Source: Gnetum montanum (Eukaryota > Streptophyta > Gnetopsida > Gnetales > Gnetaceae). Taken from it: a DNA stretch of 23,302 bases. The stretch lies in NCBI GenBank assembly GCA_015680685.1, contig MNCI01005225.1, positions 25,923 to 49,224 on the forward strand, given 5' to 3'. Positions within the stretch are counted from its first letter, which is position 1. Each line of letters opens with the position of its first letter. The notes beneath the pieces are model-generated. The model made no database searches. It was not told the origin of the DNA and saw only the letters and a program-made list of their open reading frames with translations. Of this stretch, positions 11,306 through 21,197 are shown piece by piece. The position numbers and the translations under genes are program-made.

Positions 11306-11400
11306 TGCATAGAAAGTAAATTAGTAACTAGAGAAAATAGTAAACATTAAGNAATGCATAGAAAGTAAATTAGTAACTAGAGAAAATAGTAAACATTAAG
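11306..11400 (+). repeat. 46-bp direct duplication flanking a single N
   Basis: The 46 bases at 11306-11351 are repeated exactly at 11355-11400, separated by N and two A. The other LTR has only one copy. This is the pattern of two contig ends that overlap but were joined without being merged. Confidence 0.85.
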
Positions 11401-11665
11401 CTAAGTCAAAATAGAAAAATTATTCTAAGTGTAAACAACAAAAACTAAGTGATGCTACAATGATGCAAAGTAATCTCAATCATTATTTCCATGCATGAAA
11501 TGTGCCCAAGTACATTCCACTCAAATAAAGACTCCGCTCAATTACTAAACATCACACTATGGGCATACACTCCTAAGTGCTAAGTGTTAACATTAAGAAA
11601 ACAAACAAATAAAATTTTGCTAAGTGTGAAATGAAATTGTATGTGGACATTGCACCTAAGTGTTG

Positions 11666-11673
11666 TATTTATA
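11666..11673 (-). promoter_or_regulatory. TATA box of the 5' LTR (TATAAATA, minus strand)
   Basis: Conserved with 2104-2111 although the LTRs differ widely elsewhere. Here it would direct transcription leftwards through the primer binding site into gag-protease. Confidence 0.6.
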
Positions 11674-11854
11674 GGCTTGCACACATTCACAATATTGGAT
11701 ACACAACATTGTATCTTGGGCCCCAATATCGGGAATCCAATATCACATCATGATCCAAAAAAAAGCATTATCAACCTCTCTAAGGCTAGAAAACCATTTG
11801 TTATTTAGGTTCCTCCACCATCTACAAGCAAACCTACAATAAACTCTAAACAAG

Positions 11855-12850
11855 GATAACTTCTTGTGGCTAATAGCTTAATGCTTAATAAGAAATCTTC
11901 ATCACAGTAGCGATGAAGAAAACCTATCATTGAATCAACAACTAAGCTCACTGAAGGTAGCCAACAATAAAAGGCTTGGAAACAAGTTGACCCACTGAGG
12001 CCTACACCTAGAGTATCCTTACCTTTGATCTTCATTACTTAAACTGCATTGATTCATCAACTAAGAGAGAATCACAAACTATGTATGGGTAAGGGATCCG
12101 AACCACACATGTTAAAACATAAGCTAAGAATCCTAGAAAGAATGGAGGAAATTAAGACTACCAAGGCTAAAAAATCACATGCTAAGGAAAGGAATTTTCT
12201 AGAAACCATGGAACAAGTTAAATAGTGACTAAAACAAAAGAACACATCATTGAACCTATATGACCTAGCCATGACTTATCCTACTCATAGGGATGCGCTA
12301 CCTCAAATGTTGACTTCTATTCCTGTGAGTGAAGACATGCATACCAACAAAGAATCCATTCACTTTTTCATTAAGCAAACCTTGCTTTTGGAGGAAAAAC
12401 ATCACCCCATGATTATCTTTCATGACATGAAGTGAAACTGACTCATGAAATGAAGAAGTGCTATTTTCTCTCCTCCTCATTACCATAGGTGTTGACAAGT
12501 ATAAGGTTCATTGTGTTCATGTAGATGATAGGGCAACAACTAATGTGATAACCTTTACTATTCTTGAGAAACTAGGCCTAAGTAAAAACATCCAAGAGAC
12601 CTCTACCTCCATACTTAAGTCATTTCATGAGTTGTAGGTAGTTGTACAAGGTTCTATCTCCTTGGACTTTGTAGCTAAGGAATAGTTTCCCACATCTACC
12701 AACATCTTAGTAGTCAAAGAGACACTTAGTTTTAGCTTGATCCTAGGAAGGCCATGGTTAGTTAAGCTCTAAGCCATCTCATCTCCTATACACTAGGAGA
12801 TTTATTTTCCATATGAGGATGGTGAAATTATAATCCATGGGGACAATGTG
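11855..12850 (+). pseudogene. Element III: decayed gag-pol N-terminal part with retropepsin-like domain
   Basis: Plus-strand remnant just right of Element I. A single frame with several stops runs to 12435. It holds a basic, Pro-containing part and then a charged helical part (12085-12210, with RILERMEEIKTTKAKK). The longest open piece, 12250-12435, has the segment PTHRDALPQMLTSIPVSED. A second frame, 12488-12850, looks like an aspartic protease: VDDRATTNVITFTILEKLGL stands where D-G/T-A...N is expected, then FPTSTNILVV and LILGRPWL, the usual second motif. Three or four stops interrupt it. No reverse transcriptase follows. Neither LTR of this copy was identified, and its right end may be the tandem repeat at 13229-13408. 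Confidence 0.6.
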
Positions 12851-13228
12851 ACTTTGTCATCTATTAACAATGTCAACATTGAATGAGGTTTGGAGGTGGA
12901 GTTTCAAGATGAAACTCATGACACTCAAACTAGGGCCAATAACAACAACAACAACAATAAGGCTAACATCTCCAACCATACAACATTAAATGATTAATGA
13001 GAACACCTACCACTTTCCATATGAAATGAGGAAAATGATTAGTGTAGGATCATCCAAAAGAAGCCCCTTAATCTATTGGAGATTGGGCAACAAATACATT
13101 GTAGACATCTTATCCTTTCTTTTGGTAATGATCGTTTATTTAATTTCATAACTTTATATCATGTTTCAACGTTTGTTTTATTCTTGTATTTTCTTTTAAG
13201 ATTATCTCATGCTTGCTAGAAAATTAAC
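12851..13228 (+). other. Post-protease linker and spacer
   Basis: The first 130 bases may continue the protease frame as an acidic segment and a short Asn run encoded by AAC repeats at 12941-12957. After about 13000 the sequence is AT-rich without coding signs. Confidence 0.4.
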
Positions 13229-13408
13229 ATGGTCTATCAAGACCTAAAATTGGTATGACAATGGTCTGCCAAGACCTAAAATTGATAACACCATGGTTTG
13301 CCAAGGCCTAAAACTAGCAAACCATGACCTACCAAGGCCTAAAATTGGTGACCAACTAAGGCCTAAAATTGGTGATGCCATGGCTTGCCAGGACTTAAAA
13401 TTGGCAAG
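13229..13408 (+). repeat. Tandem repeat, about 32-bp unit, six diverged copies
   Basis: Units built on GGTCTGCCAAGGCCTAAAAT begin near 13231, 13263, 13295, 13326, 13350 and 13382, spacing about 32 bp with one short unit of about 24 bp. Short tandem arrays are known in the 3' untranslated region of some plant gypsy elements (Tat lineage), which would fit its place after the Element III protease. Confidence 0.8.
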
Positions 13409-13688
13409 TATATAACCTTCTCTTCCTTTCCTTGTTCATACATCATGACCCATTTACTACATGACAATGTTTACAATTTTTACTTTAACAGTTAAACCTT
13501 GTTTTACATTTTTCATTTTCCATTTTATTATACCATATTATCAAAATTTTACTTCATAGCCATGTTACTTTAACTTGTGGCTTTAACATTGTTTCATAAA
13601 AAATATAAAATTTAAAAGTAATTAAAAAAATTTGTAGCCAAATGTTGATAGTAACAACCACAACCACAATTACAAGGTGTAAAAAAAT

Positions 13689-13740
13689 ATAGACAATACA
13701 AAGTCTTTAAAAAAAACATAGACAATACAAAGTCTTTAAA
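13689..13740 (+). repeat. 23-bp direct duplication
   Basis: ATAGACAATACAAAGTCTTT plus AAA occurs at 13689-13711 and again at 13718-13740, identical, 29 bp apart. A recent local duplication is likely because the copies have not diverged. Confidence 0.85.
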
Positions 13741-13869
13741 ATCATGAGTGTAGCAATAGGCCAATGGGCATAACACATAAGAATGATAACATATCCAACA
13801 CTTAAATAATGACAACACATCCACATCATTAGCATCAATAGCTTAGGACAAACTATAGAAGGAGGGATG

Positions 13870-14309
13870 GAAATGTTGTTGGAACCATCACCGTGATCAT
13901 AAAAGGCATGGAGACAAAAAACAAATAAAACATATAACCATTAAAAGATGGATTGATCTTCGAATCAAAGTAAAAAAGAACACGAAGGTAATACCCATAC
14001 CCATCTAACAAGTGAGTTAACATCACTCCGGTGATTGGAATTGATAAGAGCATATTCTTTACCCATAAAATCAAGAGTATTGGGTTTTGCATAAATCCTC
14101 ATCTTAATGTCTCCCCACCAACAAACAGCCATGCTAGTTCTACCCAAAGCAAGTCGACCAACGTTCTCTTCATCAATCCATAAGAGCAGCATGAAATTGA
14201 CGATAAGGCCTGAAACCAGGAACAGTGCACCCGTTGGGAGCACGACAATAGCCGAAGGTATAAATCCCATGATTGCCCCAGATCTAGAATGTATCCCCTT
14301 GAAACCCAC
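13870..14309 (-). pseudogene. LPAT: Broken fragment of a plant 1-acyl-sn-glycerol-3-phosphate acyltransferase (LPAT)
   Basis: The parent enzyme of the endoplasmic reticulum adds an acyl chain to lysophosphatidic acid to make phosphatidic acid. Read on the minus strand, the ATG with first base 14270 opens AIVVLPTGALFLVSGLIVNF, the first membrane segment. A loss of about 20 codons then shifts the frame: TLVDLLWVELAWLF is in one frame, and WWGDIKMRIYA plus MGKEYALI.SNHRSDVNSLV in another. The acyltransferase motif NHRSDID reads NHRSDVN, so the catalytic Asp of HX4D is Asn. Around 13885 a possible trace of the later VPAIYDVTV region (TVMVPTTFPS) follows after a large internal deletion. The ATG at 14309 is an in-frame alternative start. 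No function is expected. Introns cannot be judged. Confidence 0.8.
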
Positions 14310-14390
14310 AAGAGGAACTTGATCTGCTGCAAATTTCTAAAATCTATTTTACAAATCCGGCAGCAGCGATCGATATTGACGAAGAAGCAG

Positions 14391-14472
14391 CAATAGCCAT
14401 CAATAGTTGCAGATTTAGCAGTATGTGTATCAATAGCCATCAATAGTATGGCAAGCTGCTTCACAGCTTGCC
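14391..14472. repeat. 17-bp direct repeat and 9-bp inverted repeat upstream of the LPAT fragment
   Basis: CAATAGCCATCAATAGT occurs at 14391-14407 and 14431-14447. Immediately after it, GGCAAGCTG and CAGCTTGCC (14450-14472) form a perfect 9-bp hairpin with a 5-nt loop. On the minus strand these lie in what would be the leader of the LPAT fragment. Confidence 0.7.
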
Positions 14473-14509
14473 ATTTGCCATTTGGAATGAGCAGGAGGAA
14501 CACCACTGC

Positions 14510-15169
14510 CGCTCACCACTTACCCTTGCATGCCTCTGCCTTTCGTGCTGCCCTGCAACTCACCTCACTTGCCTGCACCGTGCCCTGCTCCCGCGCATCC
14601 CTGAAAACCCTTATACACCAAAAGATTAATCTCCACACGTTGGAGAAATTGGAGTTTGATCCTAGACATTGAGAATCCAAGTACCACACGCTATGGAACA
14701 CATTGGGAAGCCTTTTCTTGGTCCACATGCTACGTACATGAGCCCCCAAACGTCATGGAGTAACTTATGGGGTAAAAGAAGAATAAGCAACTTGCTTAAC
14801 CAAACTTGCCCATGCACTGCCTAGTGGGCTCTTCAAGAAAACCCAAAAAAAAAAATCCCAAAACACAGAAAATTGGTAAGAGGATTGACTAAAACTCACC
14901 TTTGAGCTCAACACGTTGTTAAATTGGTCAAATTGATTGATAGGTAGGCCCCACAACCCTAGAATCAAGCTACCAAGTATGAAAAGTTGACCAAGAATTA
15001 AACTCTTATACATTGTCAAACTTGGGTTTGAGGTCCACATGCTATGCCAACATGTGTGGTAGCATGTAGAAGCCAAGCTTAACCCACACACTAGGAGTCT
15101 AGGCCCCACATGTTGTGGACATGTCACATCATGCCCACACGTTGTGGGAATGGTCCCTACACTTTGGAT
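14510..15169. other. Non-coding region
   Basis: The part to about 14760 is GC-richer, like the LPAT fragment, and may be upstream sequence carried with it. The rest has several copies of words such as CCACATGTTGTGG, but no clear array. The ORFs here (for example 14765-15127, minus) have no recognisable protein character. Confidence 0.4.
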
Positions 15170-15465
15170 ATACCAATTTTTAGCTTTTTCTAATTATTTT
15201 GACCACAAAAAACCATTATTCTAGCCGTTTACAATTTTTTTTGTCAAGGTTTTTCCTTATTTTTGACTATTTTTACAATTGTTTTTCTTATTTTGACTAT
15301 TTTTGCTAGATTTTTAATTATTTTGACAGTTTACAACCTGTTTTCTCTAGATTTTTTGCTAATTTTAGAAATTTATGACCTATTTTTTCTAAATTTTAGA
15401 TTATTTTAACAATTCATAGCATGTTTTTACTAGGTTTTACCTTATTTTGACCATAAACTCACCTA
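15170..15465 (+). repeat. T-rich degenerate tandem repeat
   Basis: Units of roughly 40-50 bp follow the pattern TTTTNCTAGATTTT, then TTATTTTGACNATTTA, then a short ACCTG/CATG-like end. Copies are strongly diverged, so copy number is uncertain (about five or six). Just beyond it, ATTATTTTGC is repeated at 15534-15561. Confidence 0.5.
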
Positions 15466-16789
15466 AAAAACAAATAGTATTATTTTCAACCTTATTTGAC
15501 CTTGTTTGACTCCATCCAATATCATTTGAAGTCATTTTGCATTATTTTGCATTATTTTGCATCATCTCAATTTACCTTCTTTAGCCTCAATTTACATTCC
15601 TACATTCTCACTTTGCCTTATTTCAATTTGTTTTACTTGGGTTTGATCTTGTTTTGCTCTATGGTGCCCTATTATTATAGTATTTTTGCATTATTTTAAC
15701 ATTGTTTAACAAAAATATATCATGTAGAGGCCACTTGATATGCTTATGTTGGCATGCAGGATTGAGCTAGGAAAATGAGGAAGGAATTCAACTAGCCTTT
15801 GAGCCTAAGTAGATCCTTCTTATGATGTTGATTCGACCAAGTTGATCTCAAATGCTTGAACTTTGATGCCTTAAAGCCTTTTGACCATATAGCCTTAATG
15901 CCATGAAATGGCCTTGTAACGCCTGAAAAATTCGATGCTGGAAGGCCAAAAAGTTTAGCACGAAATAGTTTAACTTTGAATCCATGGACCTCAAGAAAAG
16001 AATCTTAAGCACCCTATATGCTCTTGCTAATCACCTAGGGACTTACGATCTATTACCAATGTAAATAAAATAAAATTGCAAATGTAAATCTAAAGTGCAA
16101 AGCAACATAGAATAAATTTGTACTAAACAAATGAAACTAGAAATTTTTATTAAAATAATGAAAGGTCCACAAAAACAAAGTTCAGAGAATACAAATTTTT
16201 AAGCTTTAATGCACAAAGAGCCAAAGGGAGAATGCTTCGAACCCACTACAATTGGCAAGGTGTACTCTGCAATCAACTCTACTTTCGATAGTTCCATATA
16301 TTTTGCTCCTCAAGCTCATCGTTGGTTTCTCTATCACTAGGATCAATGCTAGGGATGAAAGAATGACTCTAGACTCTTAGTAGATTTGCACTACTCTAAA
16401 AGTCTTAATGTTCAACGAGAATGCAAATTGCTCAAAATCCCTTATAATGAGGTCAACTCTAGTTTAAATAGGCCATTGGATCCTTGATTCATTGTTGTAA
16501 ATTTCTGTCATGATTGCTGATAGATTGCTACAAGTTTTTGGCATGTACAGGACATCTCTTGATAGCATATTAGCAAATTTGGATAATTTTATGCTTTTCT
16601 ATGCTACCTTCATATGTTGCCTAACATATGGGTAGGGATGCTTGACATATGGGGTAAGGATGCCTAGTGCATAAACTCAAAACCCAAATTTTATATGTTG
16701 TCTTTGTAGGTTTCCCAGCATACAAAATTGTCATGGCCAACATATAGGCTGAGAAATGCCAAATTTTGTGGCCTGCAAGGCATTTTCAA
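15466..16789. other. Non-coding region, possible LTR remains
   Basis: No gene. TGTAACGCCTGAAAAATTCG at 15915 resembles the start of several plant gypsy LTRs. GTTTAAATAGG near 16462 could be a TATA-like box on the minus strand. Similar words CATATGGGTAGGGATGC and CATATGGGGTAAGGATGC occur near 16627 and 16650. This may be the decayed 3' LTR of Element II, but no matching LTR was found to its right. Confidence 0.35.
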
Positions 16790-18312
16790 CCCTTTCAAGC
16801 TTGGGTAGCAACATCAAATTTTTTCAGTATAGAGATTTCTAAGATTGCATCAACTTCTCCTAATTTAAATTCAAATAATTCACTAACAAAGGAATCTATT
16901 ATAAGATAAAAGTAATTTCTCCATGCTTGGTGTGCTTGCTTACTGACATTCTATCTGCAAGTTCTATTCTAACAACTTTCTTAGAAGGTAAGATTAAGTT
17001 TAATAACTTAACTAAAGTTAGTGAAAAAAGTTTATCTCTTGCTCTTTTATCAATAAAAAATTTAATCTTTTTACTGTTAATTGATCTTTCAAAAATAAGT
17101 AAAGAAAATTGAAATTATCTCAAATGTAACTCTAATGATGTGAAAATCTTCTTCACTATGGCTGTGGTAGTAGTTTGACTCTTTTCTTTGGCAACATTTG
17201 CATTGGATTTTTCATTCTTATTTTTATTATTTCTTTGTATTCTTGCTCATAATTGTGGATAATAATGCTTGAAGCGATCTTTACTACAAGTAAAACATTT
17301 AGATTAATTTCTCTTGGTTGGTGTCTCTTTTACTGTTTCTTATTGAAGGGTTGTAGTTTGTACTTGATTTGATTCTTCATCATCCTTAGTAATTCTATAT
17401 ACTTCATTAACTAATTGGGGATTATGTGCATCTGTTTGGGGATGTAATTGTACATGTAGTCCACCAATAAATTTTGAAGTCAACTCTCCCTTATCCAGAT
17501 GGCTTACATACTGAGAGAGATCACAGAATTCCTTGTAGTAATATTCCATGAAACATTTTCCAAATCTTAATAAATCAAATTACATCTTATGATTATTGAG
17601 AAAGGAATTTGATACAATTTTTTGTTTGAAATCTTAACAAAAGATGAGTCAATTTGTAATTAAGCCATGAGATCTTAGTCCATTTCAACATGTTACAGTG
17701 AGTTTTCTTAAGTACAAAGAGACTACTTCTAAATGTTTTTGGATTGATAAATTTAACATATGAAATAATTCTTCATGTTATCAAGCTAATCTTTTACCTT
17801 AGCACTAGATCCAAGGGCTTCATCATAATGATCAGGTTTTACCTTTTTGGCATGAACTTGGATTAATGATTCTCTTGATGAATTTTGCCAATTCTAATAA
17901 CTATAGCCTTTAGGTTCCATTCTTTGACCTTGTGAAGGAATATTGTTACCCTATTATCCAACAAGTGGAGATTAAACTTGATGGTGATCCATATGGAGAA
18001 ATTGATCTTGGTACTAATATCAATGATGTTGGCATTGACCTTGGTGATACTTCCTAGGTGGAAATTGATTTTGATTATGGTCTTTGGGTGAATATTGGTT
18101 TTTGGTTGGGAGGTTGAATTAAATGATCAATTAATTGCAAGATGCAATCCACAAAGCAATTCATCTTCCCTTGAACTTCATACTATTTTCCTTTTGAACT
18201 CTAGGAAAATTTCCTAATCTCTTCAAACATATTTTGCATATTTGTCCCTTTGATTAATGGAGTTTCTCTTGGACACCTTAATTTCAATAATATTTTATTC
18301 AAGGGCATCCAT
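16790..18312 (-). pseudogene. Element II: decayed gag-protease
   Basis: Start chosen at the ATG with first base 18312 (MDALE), a common gag beginning. A Gln/Asn-rich segment follows (about 17900-18115, with QYSPKDHNQNQFPPRKYHQG), then the gag core. Its clearest open piece is 17340-17549, with YYKEFCDLSQYV and KFIGGLHVQLHPQTDAHNPQ, typical of Retrotrans_gag (PF03732). A zinc-knuckle remnant KCFTCSKDRFKHYYPQ is at 17249-17300; the third Cys has become Tyr or been lost. The protease spans about 16795-17075: FFIDKRARDKLFSLTLVKLL stands for the D-S/T-G-A region, with VVRIELADRMSV and then VDAILEISILKKFD. Stops and frameshifts are spread throughout. No RT follows, and no LTR pair was found. Confidence 0.7.
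17249..17300 (-). other. Zinc-knuckle remnant of Element II Gag
   Basis: KCFTCSKDRFKHYYPQ keeps two Cys and a His of the CCHC pattern and the trailing PQ common after the fourth ligand. The final Cys is not present. It lies downstream of the gag core and upstream of the protease, as expected. Confidence 0.55.
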
Positions 18313-18989
18313 TCGAATATTAACTCAGGACTCCATTATTCTCCAATGCATTCTCTAAGCTTTGTATATTGATAAGTCAAATAAACAAGACAAGGTGATT
18401 GTTCCTTGGCCTATGTGGTCCTTTTTATGGGTTATGTAATGGTTATTGGTTTGAAAAGAGGTTAGAACTATAGTGAATTAATCTCATCTTTTTGAAGCCT
18501 TAACTCATGACAAAATATTTTAATTACTTAAAAAATTCTATTTGTTAGGTTTCTAATCAAGGTTTTTCTATTCTGGAGGACTAAATAATAAGTTTAAAAA
18601 TTAATCTTTCACCTTTTTTAGGTTGAATCTAACTATTCCATTGTGTTTAGAAGGTTCAAATCTATTGGAAACAACTCTTTTTTTCATTGAAAATGGACTC
18701 CAAAATCACAAATTATGGCCATATAAAGTTGAAAAAAATTTCATGTAATTCAAGACTTCCTGAGAGCTTGTCCATCCCAATACTACTTCAAGTTGAGAGC
18801 ATTTAATTATGGAATTTTTATCCCAATTGCTACCAACGTAACAAATTTTCTTTTTGAAAATATTCTCCTCATTTTCAAATTTAAATTTTAACACCTTTTT
18901 TTTATGTGTTGAAATTTCTGTCAATTGATAAAAAATTTGAATTTTTGGTCAATCAATGAAAAATTTTCCTATTGCCAAATTTGCTAAAG
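18313..18989. other. Non-coding region
   Basis: Upstream side of Element II, where a primer binding site and 5' LTR would be expected. Neither was recognised. A minus-strand ORF at 18706-18924 is Lys/Glu-rich but unlike any family I know. Confidence 0.35.
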
Positions 18990-19110
18990 AGGTAAGCTAG
19001 CAATGCCAATGGTGTCCATCAAAGATTTGTTAAAGGTAGGATTTTATAGTGACAACAGTGTCCATGGAGCTTTGTGGGAGGCAAGATTTTATGATACTAA
19101 TGGTATCCAT
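18990..19110 (+). repeat. Degenerate short tandem repeat
   Basis: Words of the type GTAGGATTTTATAGTGACAA, followed by a GTGTCCAT-like block, recur about every 50-60 bp (near 19010, 19030-19062 and 19080-19112). Three diverged copies at most. Confidence 0.45.
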
Positions 19111-19290
19111 TAGTGGGTAGGACATCGCGAGAAAATCAAAAACACGTAGGCACAATAGGACATGTAGGAGTAGGGCATAGAGCACATTGAGATGCGCATG
19201 AGTAGGGTGCATGGGAGGATTCTTTTTCATTGATGAGGATGTAGTAGGATGTTACTTGGTGATCACATAGTGGTCTTGTTACCAACAACA

Positions 19291-19450
19291 AGCCACGATG
19301 CTACATGGCTAGGCCTGAAGGCCCTATTGCACAATAGCATGGTAGGCCAGCAACATAGCTGTTATAGGTTACAATGACTTGCTTCAACGCTATGCAGTAG
19401 GCTATGCCCTAATGGCTGGCCATGGTGCTATGTAGCTAGGCCTCAAGGCC
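19291..19450 (+). repeat. 33-bp direct repeat, 127 bp apart
   Basis: 19291-19323 and 19418-19450 share 26 of 33 bases; six of seven differences are transitions. Both end in AGGCCT(G/C)AAGGCC, a near-palindrome. The block is GC-richer than its surroundings. Confidence 0.7.
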
Positions 19451-19459
19451 AAACCATGT

Positions 19460-20091
19460 AATAATGTAGTTGCTAACCCTACCATCAAAAGGTAATTTTT
19501 TAAATAAAAAAATTTACTAATTATTTTTAAATATTAAAAGAGTCATCACTTCATACAACTTGGGATATGAATCAAGTGATTAGTGAAATGATGATCAAGA
19601 GTTTTATTTAAGTAATGACAAGGTGATGGGTTCAACTCTCAACCTCTATATATACACACACATTTGAATTACAAAATTTTAAAAATTTAATTAAAAATAA
19701 TAAAATTTTATTTAACATTCACTTTTATAAGCTTAAATATTTTAAATTTTAATTAATAGCACACTTACTAAGAAATGTGATATCTCACAAACCATAAGAC
19801 AAATTTCACTAAAATTGGTATAGTTGGAATTGTCTCGAAGAGCACTACATGTTAGACTGATGATAACTTTGATTTACTAGACCTATCAATCAAAAAATAA
19901 ATAAAAATAATCATTATATAAAAACTAATTAATAATTAACTACATGTTTACATAAATTATAACTACTCTTTTCCTTAGCCACCTTCACCTTTAAATGTTA
20001 CTAAGGTTTCTAGATTTCCTCTATAAATTAATGGAAATGAAGTTTTTTTTCCAGTAGAATCAACCCTTTTTGTGTATAGTTGTAGAAAGAT
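19460..20091. other. AT-rich non-coding region
   Basis: Contains long runs of A and T words (for example around 19670-19750 and 19890-19950). No gene or structured repeat was recognised. Confidence 0.45.
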
Positions 20092-20928
20092 TTCTTGGGC
20101 ATAGAAAGTTGTGGCATCGCTTGTCCAAAACATCCTGGTCAAGATTCTTCCACCACTTTAGGTGGCTCTGCATTTGTTTCTATTATTTTACATTAGAATA
20201 ATGTAGTTGAGGGTACTAATATGGTTCATAGTTTATTAGATGTTGAGGATTTTGAGTATCTCAAAACTTCTAAGTTATCGGAGTTACTAGTATTTTCTAT
20301 TTTTAAGACACCTCAATGCAAGGACCTCATAGTAGACTATTATAATATTTATTATCTCTAGGAGATTTTTCTTTCAAAAAGGATTTTTAGAAGTTTAGTG
20401 ATTACTCTTGCTAGTATACAAACTATTTTAGATTTTCATACTAAGGAGGATCCTTTTGAACCTATTATGTAATTAGCTTAATTTAAGGATTCTTTTAAAA
20501 AGGAAATGTCTAGTTATATTTCTCATTCTACTCTTATTCAAAAGGAGTTCTATGAAGTTGATTTTAATAACAAAATCAATTTTCAAGTATGTCTATTTAT
20601 AAATCACAAAGTTTTATGGGATACCCAATCTTTCCATGTTATTTCTTATGCAATCTACCTTCTTCATTATACTAAAACTAGTAGGGTATACGATTGGCCC
20701 TTCTCTTATTTTTCTAATTTATTCCTTGCCATAGAGCTTACAATTGTCACTAATAGAAATTCTACAAAACCTTATATCATATGTTGTGTGCCATTAATAA
20801 TAACCTTAATTTTAAGTTATGATTCTTCCACAAATAGCCTTCATCAATACAATCTTCACCTATACCTTGAGTTTCTTGAAAAAGTAAAAGTTGTTAGGAT
20901 TAGAACTAAAGGTTCAAAAAGAGGTTAA
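20092..20928 (+). pseudogene. Unrecognised decayed ORF, possibly retroelement-borne
   Basis: One frame of about 279 codons with four stops (20194 TAG, 20359 TAG, 20470 TAA, 20479 TAA) and no frameshift. The last 140 codons, from the ATG at 20506, are fully open, unusual in DNA this AT-rich. The stops fit C-to-T change of CAG or CAA. The protein has aromatic, hydrophobic stretches (VCLFINHKVLWDTQSFHV; PYIICCVPLIITLILSYD) and a basic end (RIRTKGSKRG). The true start is unknown; the frame is open leftwards to at least 20092. I do not recognise the family. The globular-then-coiled-coil layout with 22078-22272 downstream recalls the extra ORF of Element I, but no clear sequence match was seen. Confidence 0.5.
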
Positions 20929-21181
20929 GAAGGTCTCGCACAAGTCTACAATCTAGAGGGGTCTGATGAAGTATAAAATTTTGATTCTTTTATTTTTATT
21001 TTTCTTATTTATTGATTATTTGTCTTTATAGTATTTATGTGAAAGTGCACTTTGAGCAGTAGACAGAACCAAGGAAAGATTTTATGAAGACAACTTTAGA
21101 AAAGGATGATGGATTCATAATAGAACTTAGTTCTAAGGTTTTATCGTTAAACACATAGTATCATTATTATTATTTTTGTCA

Positions 21182-21197
21182 ATATATATATATATAT
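21182..21197. repeat. (TA)n microsatellite
   Basis: Eight AT units without interruption. Confidence 0.9.

Larger units (their letters stand above)
1511..11750 (-). mobile_element. Element I: decayed non-autonomous LTR retrotransposon (Ty3/gypsy, Athila-like)
   Basis: Two direct long repeats (1511-2188 and 10841-11750) bound about 8.6 kb of internal DNA. The LTR, read on the minus strand, begins TGATG and ends CATCA in the right copy, a proper TG...CA pair. A primer binding site resembling the tRNA-Asp site of Athila elements lies just inside the right LTR, so that copy is the 5' LTR and the element reads leftwards. Gag-protease (7802-10720) and an extra ORF (2640-5179) have the same orientation. 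I see no reverse transcriptase, RNase H or integrase, no clear polypurine tract, and no target-site duplication at these ends. Confidence 0.8.
10841..11750 (-). repeat. 5' LTR of Element I
   Basis: Full-length partner of 1511-2188. Read on the minus strand it starts TGATGTGATATTGG and ends CTACTCATCA. It contains about 183 bp (11021-11203) absent from the other LTR, plus a 46-bp duplication around the N at 11352 that is probably an assembly artefact. TATAAATA is conserved at 11666-11673. Confidence 0.85.

Noticed and set aside
14099-14506. 135-codon minus-strand ORF as an independent gene
   Set aside because: Part of it (TLVDLLWVELAWLF) is the LPAT fragment in its shifted frame; the rest is upstream leader sequence.
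14765-15127. 120-codon minus-strand ORF with Trp- and Cys-rich product
   Set aside because: No recognisable motif, low-complexity words, and no in-frame continuation or promoter.
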